Assembly (NCBI GenBank): GCA_001790645.1
Contig: MGDB01000068.1
Location: forward strand, 1 to 6,149
Origin: Candidatus Schekmanbacteria bacterium GWA2_38_11
Lineage (GTDB): Bacteria; Schekmanbacteria; GWA2-38-11
DNA: 6,149 bases
Reading direction: 5' to 3'
Part shown: positions 1 through 6,149 of the stretch, in pieces
How positions within the stretch are numbered: the stretch's first letter is position 1
Layout of the letters: each line of letters opens with the position of its first letter
Made by a program: the position numbers and the translations under genes
Notes under the pieces: generated by a model
What the model was told of the DNA's origin: nothing
The model's input: the letters and a program-made list of their open reading frames with translations, nothing else
Databases searched by the model: none

Positions 1-414
1 GCCTTGCAGCTTATCAATGAAAACAAGGGCGATGAGTTTTTGTCCCGTGACGCTTACGGCGGCATTGCCCCGAAATCAGCCGAGTCTTTCGTTGATTTTT
101 TGGGCCGGGATTCAGAACTTGCCAGAGCTCTGCCGTTCCACACCGGCAAACTTGAACTTTTTAGCCGGATTAAAACTCCGGTTTTGGCGATCATCGGCGA
201 TCAGGAAGAGTTCACCGCTATCCGCCAGAAAGAAGCTTTGGAGCTGATGGAAAAAGAAAATTCCCTGACAAAAACAGTCATGGTAAAAAACTGCGACCAT
301 GATTTCCAGGGACGCGAAGACAGGCTGGCGGAAGTTGTTTTAAGATTTCTACTGTTACAGGACCAACCCGCGTCTGACGAGAAAAACCAAACCTCGACAA
401 CTTCTATAAATTGA
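1..414 (+). CDS. Alpha/beta-hydrolase-like protein, C-terminal fragment (5' end outside window)
   Basis: The reading frame is open from base 1 (gcc) to the TGA at 412-414, so only the last 137 residues are visible and the true start lies upstream. The TTG at base 4 is unlikely to be the start. The fragment looks like the end of an alpha/beta-hydrolase fold. A hydrophobic strand reads TPVLAIIGDQEEF, whose Asp (residue 67 counting from base 1) is in the usual place for the catalytic acid. It is followed by an NCDHDFQGRE segment, whose His (residue 100, bases 298-300) fits the catalytic histidine, and then a closing helix, LAEVVLRFLL. The stretch before it, with SRDAYGGIAPKSAESFVDFL, would be the cap region. 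The nucleophile elbow is off the window, so substrate and subfamily cannot be read; a DUF1749-like serine hydrolase is one possibility. The last 18 or so residues are polar (Ser/Thr/Asn/Gln-rich) and extend beyond the fold. The stop codon lies inside the -35 box of the next promoter. Confidence 0.7.
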   Translation, partial: ALQLINENKGDEFLSRDAYGGIAPKSAESFVDFLGRDSELARALPFHTGKLELFSRIKTPVLAIIGDQEEFTAIRQKEALELMEKENSLTKTVMVKNCDHDFQGREDRLAEVVLRFLLLQDQPASDEKNQTSTTSIN

Positions 415-438
415 AGTCTCGCTATTTTGTGGTATAAT
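411..438 (+). promoter_or_regulatory. Extended -10 sigma-70-type promoter ahead of typA
   Basis: TTGAAG at 411-416 is a good -35 box and TATAAT at 433-438 is a perfect -10 box, 16 bp apart. TGG at 430-432 directly precedes the -10, giving the TGN extended -10 signature. Transcription should begin near 444-446, leaving a leader of about 165 nt before the typA ATG. The -35 box overlaps the stop codon of the upstream hydrolase fragment, so the two genes are packed without spare sequence. Confidence 0.8.
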
Positions 439-450
439 GTAAATATCAAC

Positions 451-468
451 AGGCCAAACGGCCTTTTT
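451..468 (+). terminator. Small GC hairpin with T tract at the start of the typA leader
   Basis: AGGCC (451-455) pairs perfectly with GGCCT (460-464) around an AAAC loop, and the T run 464-468 follows at once. The shape is that of a minimal intrinsic terminator, but the stem is only 5 bp and it would form within about 20 nt of the predicted transcription start. It could be a pausing or early-termination signal, a 5' stability hairpin, or chance. It is listed as a structure, not a proven terminator. Confidence 0.35.
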
Positions 469-470
469 AT

Positions 471-586
471 CCCGTTAGGAGCAAATCACGATCCAAAAAC
501 GGAACACCAGCAGATTAATTGTTTTTCCCATTAGAGCCTATTTGATACTCCCGTTATTCCCCGCGGCGATCGCGGTTTCTAACGGG
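471..586 (+). other. Possible structured RNA element in the typA 5' leader
   Basis: CCCGTTAG at 471-478 is exactly complementary to CTAACGGG at 579-586 (8 bp). A second copy, CCCGTTA at 550-556, is complementary to the same 3' arm over 7 bp, and a near copy CCCATTAG lies at 527-534. Two mutually exclusive foldings therefore compete for the same 3' arm: a long-range closure of about 116 nt, or the local 550-586 hairpin. A weaker AT stem (AAAAAC 495-500 with GTTTTT 521-526) could form inside the long version. No ATG occurs between the promoter and the typA start. I do not recognise a known riboswitch or other named RNA class here. Confidence 0.45.
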
Positions 587-596
587 ATTTATTTTT
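550..596 (+). terminator. Hairpin followed by T-rich tract in the typA leader (attenuator or small-RNA terminator candidate)
   Basis: The outer stem is CCCGTTA (550-556) with TAACGGG (580-586). After a symmetric 4-nt internal loop (557-560 and 576-579) comes an inner stem CCGCG (561-565) with CGCGG (571-575), closed by a 5-nt loop. The bases right after the stem (588-596) are T except for one A. This is the layout of an intrinsic terminator. Lying downstream of a strong promoter and 24 nt before the typA ATG, it would either attenuate typA or end a small RNA of about 150 nt. The internal loop weakens it. Confidence 0.45.
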
Positions 597-610
597 CGCA
601 CGATAAGATT

Positions 611-2416
611 ATGTCTCAAGAAATCAGAAATATTGCAATTATTGCCCACGTTGACCACGGCAAAACCACCTTGACCGACGCTTTGATGAAGCAAGCCGGG
701 GTTTTGGTTGAGGGCACGACTATGGATTCAAATGATCTGGAAAAAGAGCGTGGAATTACGATTTATTCAAAAAATACCTCTATCACATATAAAAACGTCA
801 AGATTAACATTGTTGACACGCCTGGACACGCGGATTTTGGCTCAGAAGTGGAAAGAGTTTTGCGTTCAATTGATTCCGTGCTTTTGGTGGTTGATGCCCA
901 GGAAGGGCCGATGCCCCAGACGCGTTTTGTTTTGAAAAAATCTTTGGAGCTCGGGTTAAACCCAATTGTTTTAATCAACAAAATAGACAAAACCGCCGCC
1001 AACCCAAGGCTTTGTCACGACCAAATTTTGGAACTTTTTTGGGAGCTTGGCGCCAATGACAAACAAGCCAATTTTCCGGTGGTTTACACGATCGGCCGTT
1101 TGGGCATCGCCAAAAACTCGCTTGACGAAGAATCGCAAGATCTGACTCCTCTTTTGGAAACAATAATCAAGCACGTGCCGAACGCCTCCAATCAGGAACT
1201 TTTTCAAAAAGAACTGATGTTCCAGCCTTTCAATCTGGCTTACGACAATTTCCTCGGCAGAATGGCGGTCGGCAGAGTTTACCAAGGAGAGCTCAAACAA
1301 AATTCAAACATTTTTGTAAAAAGTCCGGAAGGTAAAATCAGGAATGGAAAACTGACAAAAATATTCAGCTTCAACGGCCTGGAAAGAAAAGAGATGGCGC
1401 AGATCCAGACCGGGGATATTGCTTTAATTGCCGGCATTCCGGATATTAACATCGGCGAAACCATCACTACTGACGCAAACGCCACGCCTTTGCCGGCGAT
1501 TGCCATTGACGAACCGACGATCACATTGAATTTTCTTGTCAACAACTCGCCGTTTGCCGGCAGAGAAGGAAAGTATGTTACTACCAGACAGTTGAGAGAA
1601 TATTTGGAGCGCGAGCTTGAAGTCAACGTCGGATTGCATATTGATTTTTCAAAAACCGACAGCTTCAAAGTTTCCGGACGAGGCGAGCTCCATATCTCCA
1701 TTTTACTTGAAAACATGCGGCGCGCCGGCTATGAGCTTCAAATTTCCCAGCCACTCGTCATTATCAAAGAAGAAAATGGCCGCAAACTTGAGCCGTTTGA
1801 AGAGTTGATTATTGATTCCCCGAAAGAATACCAGGGAACGATCATTGAAAAACTCAGTTCGCGGGCTTTTCTTCTGAAAAACATTTCCCAAAAAGAAAAT
1901 ACTGTCAGGCTGTTCTTTGAAGGACCGACCAGGGGATTTTTGGGTTACCGCAACCAATTTGTCATTGACACAAAAGGAGAAGGCATTTTGTCTTCAAGGG
2001 TCATCGGATTTTTACCTTACGTCGGTGAAATCCGCAAAAAATCAGTTGACTCAATGGTTTCCATGTCCAGCGGCAAAGCCTTGAGTTTTGCTTTGTGGAT
2101 GCTCCAGGAACGCGGCATGCTTTACGTCGGTCCGGGTACCGATATTTACGAAGGCATGGTTATCGGCAACGCCTCAAAAGGATTGGAGATGGTGGTCAAC
2201 CCGACAAAAAATAAAGCGATGTCTAATTTCCGCAATGCCAGAAACGACGAAGAGATTAACTTGACCCCGCCTTTTGAACTGACCATTGAACGCGGCTTTG
2301 AAATTATGGCAGACAACGAATATCTTGAGATTACGCCAAAAAGCGTCCGGTTAAGAAAAAAACATTTGACTGAAGTTGAAAGAACCAGAAACAGACGCAA
2401 AGAAAACAACAACTAA
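611..2416 (+). CDS. typA: Ribosome-associated translational GTPase TypA/BipA
   Basis: This 601-residue protein matches E. coli BipA (about 607 aa) along its whole length. The family binds the 70S ribosome at the elongation-factor site, hydrolyses GTP, and helps large-subunit assembly and stress or cold adaptation. In the G domain, G1 is AHVDHGKTT (12-20), G2 ERGITI (46-51), G3 DTPGHADFG (69-77) and G4 NKID (123-126). The beta-barrel domain spans roughly 200-290 and domain III roughly 300-385, including [18 protein letters not shown]. The EF-G-V-like domain (about 393-475) has [13 protein letters not shown], and the BipA-specific C-terminal domain contains [17 protein letters not shown] and the basic end [18 protein letters not shown]. 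The [13 protein letters not shown] stretch is typical of TypA. The G5 region reads [11 protein letters not shown] where E. coli has VYASALNGIA, so the usual Ser-Ala is absent. ATG 611 is chosen because it aligns with family N-termini; the frame extends upstream to a TTG at 542, but that part runs through the leader hairpin. No clear Shine-Dalgarno precedes the ATG. Confidence 0.97.
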   Translation: MSQEIRNIAIIAHVDHGKTTLTDALMKQAGVLVEGTTMDSNDLEKERGITIYSKNTSITYKNVKINIVDTPGHADFGSEVERVLRSIDSVLLVVDAQEGPMPQTRFVLKKSLELGLNPIVLINKIDKTAANPRLCHDQILELFWELGANDKQANFPVVYTIGRLGIAKNSLDEESQDLTPLLETIIKHVPNASNQELFQKELMFQPFNLAYDNFLGRMAVGRVYQGELKQNSNIFVKSPEGKIRNGKLTKIFSFNGLERKEMAQIQTGDIALIAGIPDINIGETITTDANATPLPAIAIDEPTITLNFLVNNSPFAGREGKYVTTRQLREYLERELEVNVGLHIDFSKTDSFKVSGRGELHISILLENMRRAGYELQISQPLVIIKEENGRKLEPFEELIIDSPKEYQGTIIEKLSSRAFLLKNISQKENTVRLFFEGPTRGFLGYRNQFVIDTKGEGILSSRVIGFLPYVGEIRKKSVDSMVSMSSGKALSFALWMLQERGMLYVGPGTDIYEGMVIGNASKGLEMVVNPTKNKAMSNFRNARNDEEINLTPPFELTIERGFEIMADNEYLEITPKSVRLRKKHLTEVERTRNRRKENNN

Positions 2417-2418
2417 CA

Positions 2419-2452
2419 CACAATCCCTCGCCAAAGAAAGCGGGGGATTGTG
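2419..2452 (+). terminator. Strong intergenic hairpin between typA and the helicase gene
   Basis: Bases 2419-2431 pair with 2440-2452 in a 13-bp stem with one T-G wobble (2428 with 2443) and an 8-nt loop. It starts two bases after the typA stop, so it is placed to end or protect the typA transcript. The bases that follow (ATAAAATTAAT) are A-rich, so the U tract of a classical intrinsic terminator is missing. It may act as a mRNA 3'-end stabiliser or as a weak terminator. The end of its 3' arm also supplies the TG of the next promoter's extended -10. Confidence 0.55.
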
Positions 2453-2459
2453 ATAAAAT
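2451..2459 (+). promoter_or_regulatory. Extended -10 promoter candidate for a leaderless helicase transcript
   Basis: TGA-TAAAAT at 2451-2459 matches the extended -10 pattern (TGN plus five of six bases of TATAAT). No recognisable -35 box lies 16-18 bp upstream, which extended -10 promoters can tolerate. Counting 6-8 bases past the -10 puts the start of transcription at 2466-2468, at or right before the helicase ATG at 2468. Confidence 0.5.
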
Positions 2460-2467
2460 TAATCTAA

Positions 2468-5400
2468 ATGGAACTCAAGATTTTCGATCAAGAATACGCC
2501 AAGCTTAATCAGAGTCAGAAAAAAGCCGTAGATACGATTTACGGCCCGCTTTTGGTTATCGCCGGCCCAGGCTCGGGCAAAACTCAGATTTTGAGCCTGC
2601 GCGTTGCCAATATCTTGAAAAAAACCGACACTTTGCCGAGCAACATTCTTTGTCTGACTTTCACTGATTCTGCGGCTGTGAATATGCGCAAGCGTTTAAC
2701 TGGCATTATCGGTCAAGACGCTTACCGAGTCGCCATTCACACTTTTCACAACTTCGGCACGGAAATCATTTCCCGGCACCCGGAGTTCTTTTACAACGCC
2801 GCCAGTTTTTCTCCGGCAGACGAGATTACCCAGATTGAAGTTCTGTCAAAAATCTTCAAAAACCTTGACCACGACAACCCTCTGAATAAAACTTATTTTG
2901 ACCAGGGTTTCAGTTTTCTCAAACCGACTTTGAAAGCGATTGGCCAAATAAAAAAAGCCGGCCTGTCTCCGAACGAGTTTTTGCTGATTATCCGGCACAA
3001 TCAAAAAGTTTTTGAAGTTTTGAATCCTTTATTTGAGAACGTTTTTTCAAAAACTGTTTCAAAAGGCGCGATTCCAGAAATCAAAAAACTGGCGCAGGCG
3101 TTGAAAAGCCTTGACTTAGAAAAAGATTTTCCCGTCTCTCACTTCCGGTCTGTGCATCAAATCATTCAAAAATCTCTGGAGCTGACGCTTGAAGAATCTG
3201 GCGGCAATACGACCAAACCGATTACGTTGTTCAAATCAAAATGGCTGGCAAAAAACGAGAATAAAAAAATCTGCTTCAAAGATTCCCTGAACTTTGAGAA
3301 ATTGTCCGCTTTGGCGGAAGTTTACAATCAGTATTCCCAAGCCATGCGGGAAAGCGGCTATTTTGACTTTGACGACATGCTCATTGACACCATCCAGGCG
3401 GTTCAGCAAAACAAAGTATTAGCTTACGAACTTCAAGAACAATATCAGTTTATTCTCGTGGACGAGTTTCAAGACACCAACGACGCCCAGATGCGCTTGC
3501 TTGACTTGATTGCCAAGTCTGAAATCTCGCCCAATGAACCGAACTTGATGGCGGTCGGCGACGACGACCAGGCGATTTACAAGTTCCAGGGCGCTGAACT
3601 TTCCAATATTCTGAGCTTTCAGGAAAAGTACAAAGCGCCGATTATTTCCTTGTTGGAAAACTATCGTTCCACGGGCGAGATTTTGGAACTGGCGAAACAA
3701 ATCATCCGTCAGGGCGAAAACAGACTGGAAAACAAGATAAAAGACCTGAAAAAAGAGCTTGTGGCTATTAACCCCGAAAAACGAGCCGGCGAAGTGATTT
3801 TTAAATCCTTTCCGACAAACGTCCACGAGCTTCACTGGGTAGCCAAAAAAATATCTGATTTGATAAAAGCCGGCGAAGAGCCGAATGAAATTGCGATTAT
3901 TGCCAGAGAACACAAAATTCTCCAAGAAGCCGCCAAATATCTTCAAAAGCAAAACATTCCTGTTTCTTACGAACGCCAAAGAGATGTTTTGACTCAGCCC
4001 CACATCAAACAGATTATCACTATTGCCGATTACATCTCTTCTTTGTCTGGCCAAAACCAAGCAAAAGACAATCTCTTGCCGGAAATCTTAAGCTATCCGT
4101 TCTGGGAATTGGACAGAGTAAAAATCTGGCAGATTTCTTTGACATCAAACAAAGAAAGAAAACCTTGGCTGGAAATCATGTTAGAGTTTCCCGACAAAAA
4201 AATTAACGCCATCGCCAGATTTTTGATTGAACTGTCAGCGGCGTCAAAGTATGAAACTTTGGAACACGTCATGGACGCGATTATCGGTTATTCAGTTTCT
4301 TTAGTCGGAGAAGAAGACGTTATGACGGCTCCGGCTAAACAACTGACTGAATACAATAGTAATTTCAGAAACTATTATTTTTCCAAAGAAAACCTCAAGC
4401 AAAATACCCAAGAATATCTTTTGTTCTTGTCCGCTCTGAAAGTTTTTTACGACGCTTTGCGAGAATACAAGCAAGGCGAGATTTTGAAAATCGGTGATCT
4501 GGTTGAGTTTGTCAAAGTTCATCAAGAACATAAGCTTTCTTTGCCTGACCAAACCCCGTTCATTGATTCTTCCAATGCCGTTAACTTAATGACAGCTCAC
4601 AAAGCAAAGGGCCAAGAGTTTGGTTCGGTTTTTGTCCTGTCTTGCCAAAACGACATCTGGGCAAAAACAAAAATCTTTTCTCTGCTATCTTTCCCTGAAA
4701 ACCTAAAAATTGCGCCAGCCGGTGACACTCAAGACGACCAATTGAGGCTTTTTTACGTTGCTTTAACCAGAAGCAAGAAAAATCTTTATCTGAGTTCTTA
4801 CGAAACAGACGAAAAGGGCGACTCATCATTAGTTTTGAATTTTGTTGTGGATAAATTCATCGTTCAAAAACCCTCCTTCGCTAAAGCTTCGGAGGGCGAA
4901 GCAGGCTTTAGTGAAAATGAAACCATTGAGGCGATTTCTGCGCCAATTTTAGCTTTACACGCGCCGCCATTCAAGAATAATGAAAAAACTTTGCTTGAAC
5001 AATTTTTGCAGGAATACAAAATCAGCCCAACGCATTTGAATAATTTCCTTGACCTTTCCCAGGGCGGTCCGCAAAACTTTATTGAACAAAACATTTTGTT
5101 TTTCCCGCAAGCGAAAAGCCCGTCAGGAGCTTTTGGGTCAGCTATTCACAAGGCTATTGAACAGCTGTATGTTTATCTCAAAAACCAGGGAAAACTGCCG
5201 GAACTTGAGTTTGTGCTGCAAAAATTTGAACAAGCCTTGAAAAGCGAAAGATTAAGCGAACAAGAATTTGCTCAACGCCTCTCAAAAGGCAAGTCTGTCT
5301 TGAAAAATTATTTTGAAAGAAATAAAGATAACTTCAAACAAACAGATTTGATAGAAACAAACTTCAGAAACAGGGGAGTCGTTCTGGGCGAAGCTTTATT

Positions 5401-5824
5401 GACTGGCAAGATTGATAAAATCAGAGAAATAAATTCCAAAGAGGTTTTGGTTTCAGACTTGAAAACCGGCCAGCCTCTGGATAACTGGCAGGGCAAAGGC
5501 GAGTATGAAAAAACCAAAGTCTACAAATACAAAAACCAGCTTGGCTTTTACAAATTATTAGTGGAAAATTCACAAGATTTACTCAAGCCGAGTTTGACTC
5601 GGTCAAAATATCAAGTTAATCAAGGTGTTTTGGAATTTGTTGAAGCTGGTAAAAACGCCAACCCGGTTCTTGAACTCCAGCTTGAAAAAGATTTTATTGA
5701 CCGTTTGTCAAAACTGATTCAGGTTGTTTACTCGCGGATTGTTAATCTTGATTTCCCGGATGTTTCTAAATACTCGCCGGATATTAAAGGCATTTTGGAG
5801 TTTGAGGAAAATCTCCTGAAATGA
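2468..5824 (+). CDS. UvrD/Rep-family (SF1A) DNA helicase with C-terminal RecB-like PD-(D/E)XK nuclease
   Basis: An 1118-residue ATP-driven DNA translocase fused to a nuclease, expected to act in the cytoplasm on DNA ends or repair intermediates. Helicase motifs in order: Q motif LNQSQ (13-17), Walker A GPGSGKT (33-39), Ia LTFTDSAAVNMR (63-74), Ib HTFHNFG (91-97), Walker B LVDEFQDT (330-337), III VGDDDQAIYKFQGA (363-376), IV ENYRST (397-402), V LMTAHKAKGQEF (707-718), VI LFYVALTRSKKNLYL (761-775). Walker A and B lie about 290 residues apart, wider than in UvrD/PcrA, implying an enlarged 1B region. The nuclease (about 850-1118) keeps His894 (GSAIHKAIE), Asp983 (GKIDKI), Asp997-x-Lys999 (SDLKTG) and Gln1024/Tyr1028 (QLGFY), the RecB-family catalytic set. 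Only Cys62, 269 and 726 exist, so no AddB-type Fe-S cluster is possible in the nuclease. Codons 802-816 carry a palindromic insert. An in-frame TAA at 2465-2467 touches the ATG and fixes the start. Closest in architecture to AddA or AdnA/AdnB; which one is unresolved. Confidence 0.93.
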   Translation: MELKIFDQEYAKLNQSQKKAVDTIYGPLLVIAGPGSGKTQILSLRVANILKKTDTLPSNILCLTFTDSAAVNMRKRLTGIIGQDAYRVAIHTFHNFGTEIISRHPEFFYNAASFSPADEITQIEVLSKIFKNLDHDNPLNKTYFDQGFSFLKPTLKAIGQIKKAGLSPNEFLLIIRHNQKVFEVLNPLFENVFSKTVSKGAIPEIKKLAQALKSLDLEKDFPVSHFRSVHQIIQKSLELTLEESGGNTTKPITLFKSKWLAKNENKKICFKDSLNFEKLSALAEVYNQYSQAMRESGYFDFDDMLIDTIQAVQQNKVLAYELQEQYQFILVDEFQDTNDAQMRLLDLIAKSEISPNEPNLMAVGDDDQAIYKFQGAELSNILSFQEKYKAPIISLLENYRSTGEILELAKQIIRQGENRLENKIKDLKKELVAINPEKRAGEVIFKSFPTNVHELHWVAKKISDLIKAGEEPNEIAIIAREHKILQEAAKYLQKQNIPVSYERQRDVLTQPHIKQIITIADYISSLSGQNQAKDNLLPEILSYPFWELDRVKIWQISLTSNKERKPWLEIMLEFPDKKINAIARFLIELSAASKYETLEHVMDAIIGYSVSLVGEEDVMTAPAKQLTEYNSNFRNYYFSKENLKQNTQEYLLFLSALKVFYDALREYKQGEILKIGDLVEFVKVHQEHKLSLPDQTPFIDSSNAVNLMTAHKAKGQEFGSVFVLSCQNDIWAKTKIFSLLSFPENLKIAPAGDTQDDQLRLFYVALTRSKKNLYLSSYETDEKGDSSLVLNFVVDKFIVQKPSFAKASEGEAGFSENETIEAISAPILALHAPPFKNNEKTLLEQFLQEYKISPTHLNNFLDLSQGGPQNFIEQNILFFPQAKSPSGAFGSAIHKAIEQLYVYLKNQGKLPELEFVLQKFEQALKSERLSEQEFAQRLSKGKSVLKNYFERNKDNFKQTDLIETNFRNRGVVLGEALLTGKIDKIREINSKEVLVSDLKTGQPLDNWQGKGEYEKTKVYKYKNQLGFYKLLVENSQDLLKPSLTRSKYQVNQGVLEFVEAGKNANPVLELQLEKDFIDRLSKLIQVVYSRIVNLDFPDVSKYSPDIKGILEFEENLLK
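4871..4915 (+). repeat. In-frame palindromic element inside the helicase-nuclease linker
   Basis: Bases 4877-4885 pair with 4907-4915 (9 bp, one G-T wobble), and GCTTCG 4886-4891 pairs with CGAAGC 4897-4902 around a GAGGG loop, with 4903-4906 bulged. Together they make an imperfect 15-bp hairpin. An alternative stem pairs CCCTCC 4871-4876 with GGAGGG 4891-4896. The frame stays open and encodes PSFAKASEGEAGFSE (residues 802-816) in the poorly conserved linker between motif VI and the nuclease. From memory, near-identical sequences recur in Patescibacteria genomes, and the behaviour resembles Rickettsia palindromic elements. Only one copy is in this window, so its repeat status is inferred. Confidence 0.65.
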
Positions 5825-6149
5825 AAAGTTTTCATCATATCCTCTTGATGAAAGCCGGACCATATTGCGGCTACGGCTTGGAAGAAATCATTGAAATCAA
5901 ACAAAAAGAGGAAAAAACTGTCGGCAAGTTTTTCTGGGGTTATTCAGGCGTGTTTTGCAGGCCGGATTTGATTAAGGCTTTTGCTTCAAAAGCCGGACAG
6001 AACAAGAAAAAAGTGTTTGTTTTATTTACTGAAACAAAGTCTTCATACAAAACAACAAACGAAGGGAAATTCTCTTTATTTTCCGAAAACAAACTCAAAT
6101 GGAATCCGCTTCCCAAAAAAGTTTTATTGGTCGGCAACACGGAAAAACC
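5821..6149 (+). CDS. Hypothetical protein, N-terminal part (runs off the window)
   Basis: An open frame starts with ATG at 5821, overlapping the helicase stop as ATGA, and stays open to the window edge (109 codons plus two bases). The 4-base overlap points to translational coupling and co-transcription with the helicase. GAGGA at 5804-5808 could serve as a Shine-Dalgarno but is 12 bases from the ATG, farther than usual. I do not recognise the family. The visible protein has no signal peptide or membrane segment and is Lys- and aromatic-rich. It contains HHILLMKAGPYCGYGLEEII (5-24), KFFWGYSGVFCRPDLI (36-51) and hydrophobic strands VFVLF and KVLLVG. The two cysteines (16 and 46), the His pair and the aromatic-Gly motifs look like fold or active-site positions, but nothing identifies a reaction. 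Codon use and base composition match the helicase, which supports a real gene. Confidence 0.75.
   Translation, partial: MKSFHHILLMKAGPYCGYGLEEIIEIKQKEEKTVGKFFWGYSGVFCRPDLIKAFASKAGQNKKKVFVLFTETKSSYKTTNEGKFSLFSENKLKWNPLPKKVLLVGNTEK

Noticed and set aside
477..545. AGGAG at 477-481 as the ribosome site of a leader peptide
   Set aside because: No ATG or GTG follows at a sensible distance. The only frame, from a TTG at 519, has eight codons, and the AGGAG overlaps the CCCGTTAG arm.
566..573. GCGATCGC octamer, like the HIP1 palindrome of cyanobacteria
   Set aside because: It occurs as part of the leader hairpin's inner stem and loop, and I did not notice a second copy. Nothing else in the window looks cyanobacterial.
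542..610. Upstream TTG start that would add 23 residues to TypA
   Set aside because: The extra residues run through the 550-586 hairpin and have no counterpart in TypA proteins. The ATG at 611 aligns with the family N-terminus.
3419..4060. A 213-codon open frame on the minus strand
   Set aside because: It lies fully antisense to the helicase region holding Walker B and motifs III and IV. Its protein shows no recognisable motif, so it is a by-product of the helicase codon pattern.
5588..5602. Perfect 6-bp hairpin CCGAGT-TTG-ACTCGG in the nuclease domain
   Set aside because: It is short, lies in coding sequence, has no T tract, and can easily arise by chance in a gene this long.
1..6149. Recoded TGA (glycine, as in Gracilibacteria/SR1), tRNA genes, CRISPR arrays, insertion sequences
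   Set aside because: The long genes have no internal TGA, and the hydrolase and helicase end at TGA where expected. No cloverleaf, regularly spaced repeat, transposase or terminal inverted repeat was seen.

Overview
The window reads as ordinary bacterial chromosome. It is slightly AT-rich, uses the standard code with TGA as a true stop, and packs its genes tightly on the + strand. I infer a member of the Candidate Phyla Radiation (Patescibacteria, Parcubacteria-like). The reasons are a short in-frame palindromic sequence in the helicase encoding SFAKASEGEAG, of a kind I associate with those genomes, a stand-alone UvrD-type helicase fused to a RecB-like nuclease, extended -10 promoters, and weak or absent Shine-Dalgarno sites. 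This placement comes from memory, without a search, and no ribosomal RNA is present to confirm it.

Layout, left to right. (1) 1-414 is the C-terminal part of an alpha/beta-hydrolase-like protein that begins outside the window. (2) 415-610 is a non-coding leader. It has a strong extended -10 promoter whose -35 box overlaps the hydrolase stop codon, a small GC hairpin with a T tract almost at the predicted transcription start, and a larger hairpin followed by a T-rich stretch. The 3' arm of that larger hairpin can pair with either of two upstream copies of CCCGTTA. This could be an attenuated leader or a small RNA. (3) 611-2416 is typA/bipA, a ribosome-binding translational GTPase. (4) 2417-2467 is a short spacer with a 13-bp hairpin and an extended -10 promoter so close to the next ATG that the transcript would be leaderless or nearly so. 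(5) 2468-5824 is an 1118-residue superfamily 1 helicase with a C-terminal PD-(D/E)XK nuclease. All motifs are intact, and a palindromic element sits in the linker between the two enzymes. (6) 5821-6149 is the 5' part of an unrecognised gene that overlaps the helicase stop by ATGA and runs off the window.

Functionally, typA (ribosome assembly and stress adaptation) and the helicase-nuclease (DNA end processing or repair) appear to be separate transcription units. The helicase and the last gene are probably co-transcribed and translationally coupled. I see no mobile element, tRNA, rRNA or CRISPR array. The least explained pieces are the palindromic protein-coding insert, the typA leader, and the unknown gene coupled to the helicase.
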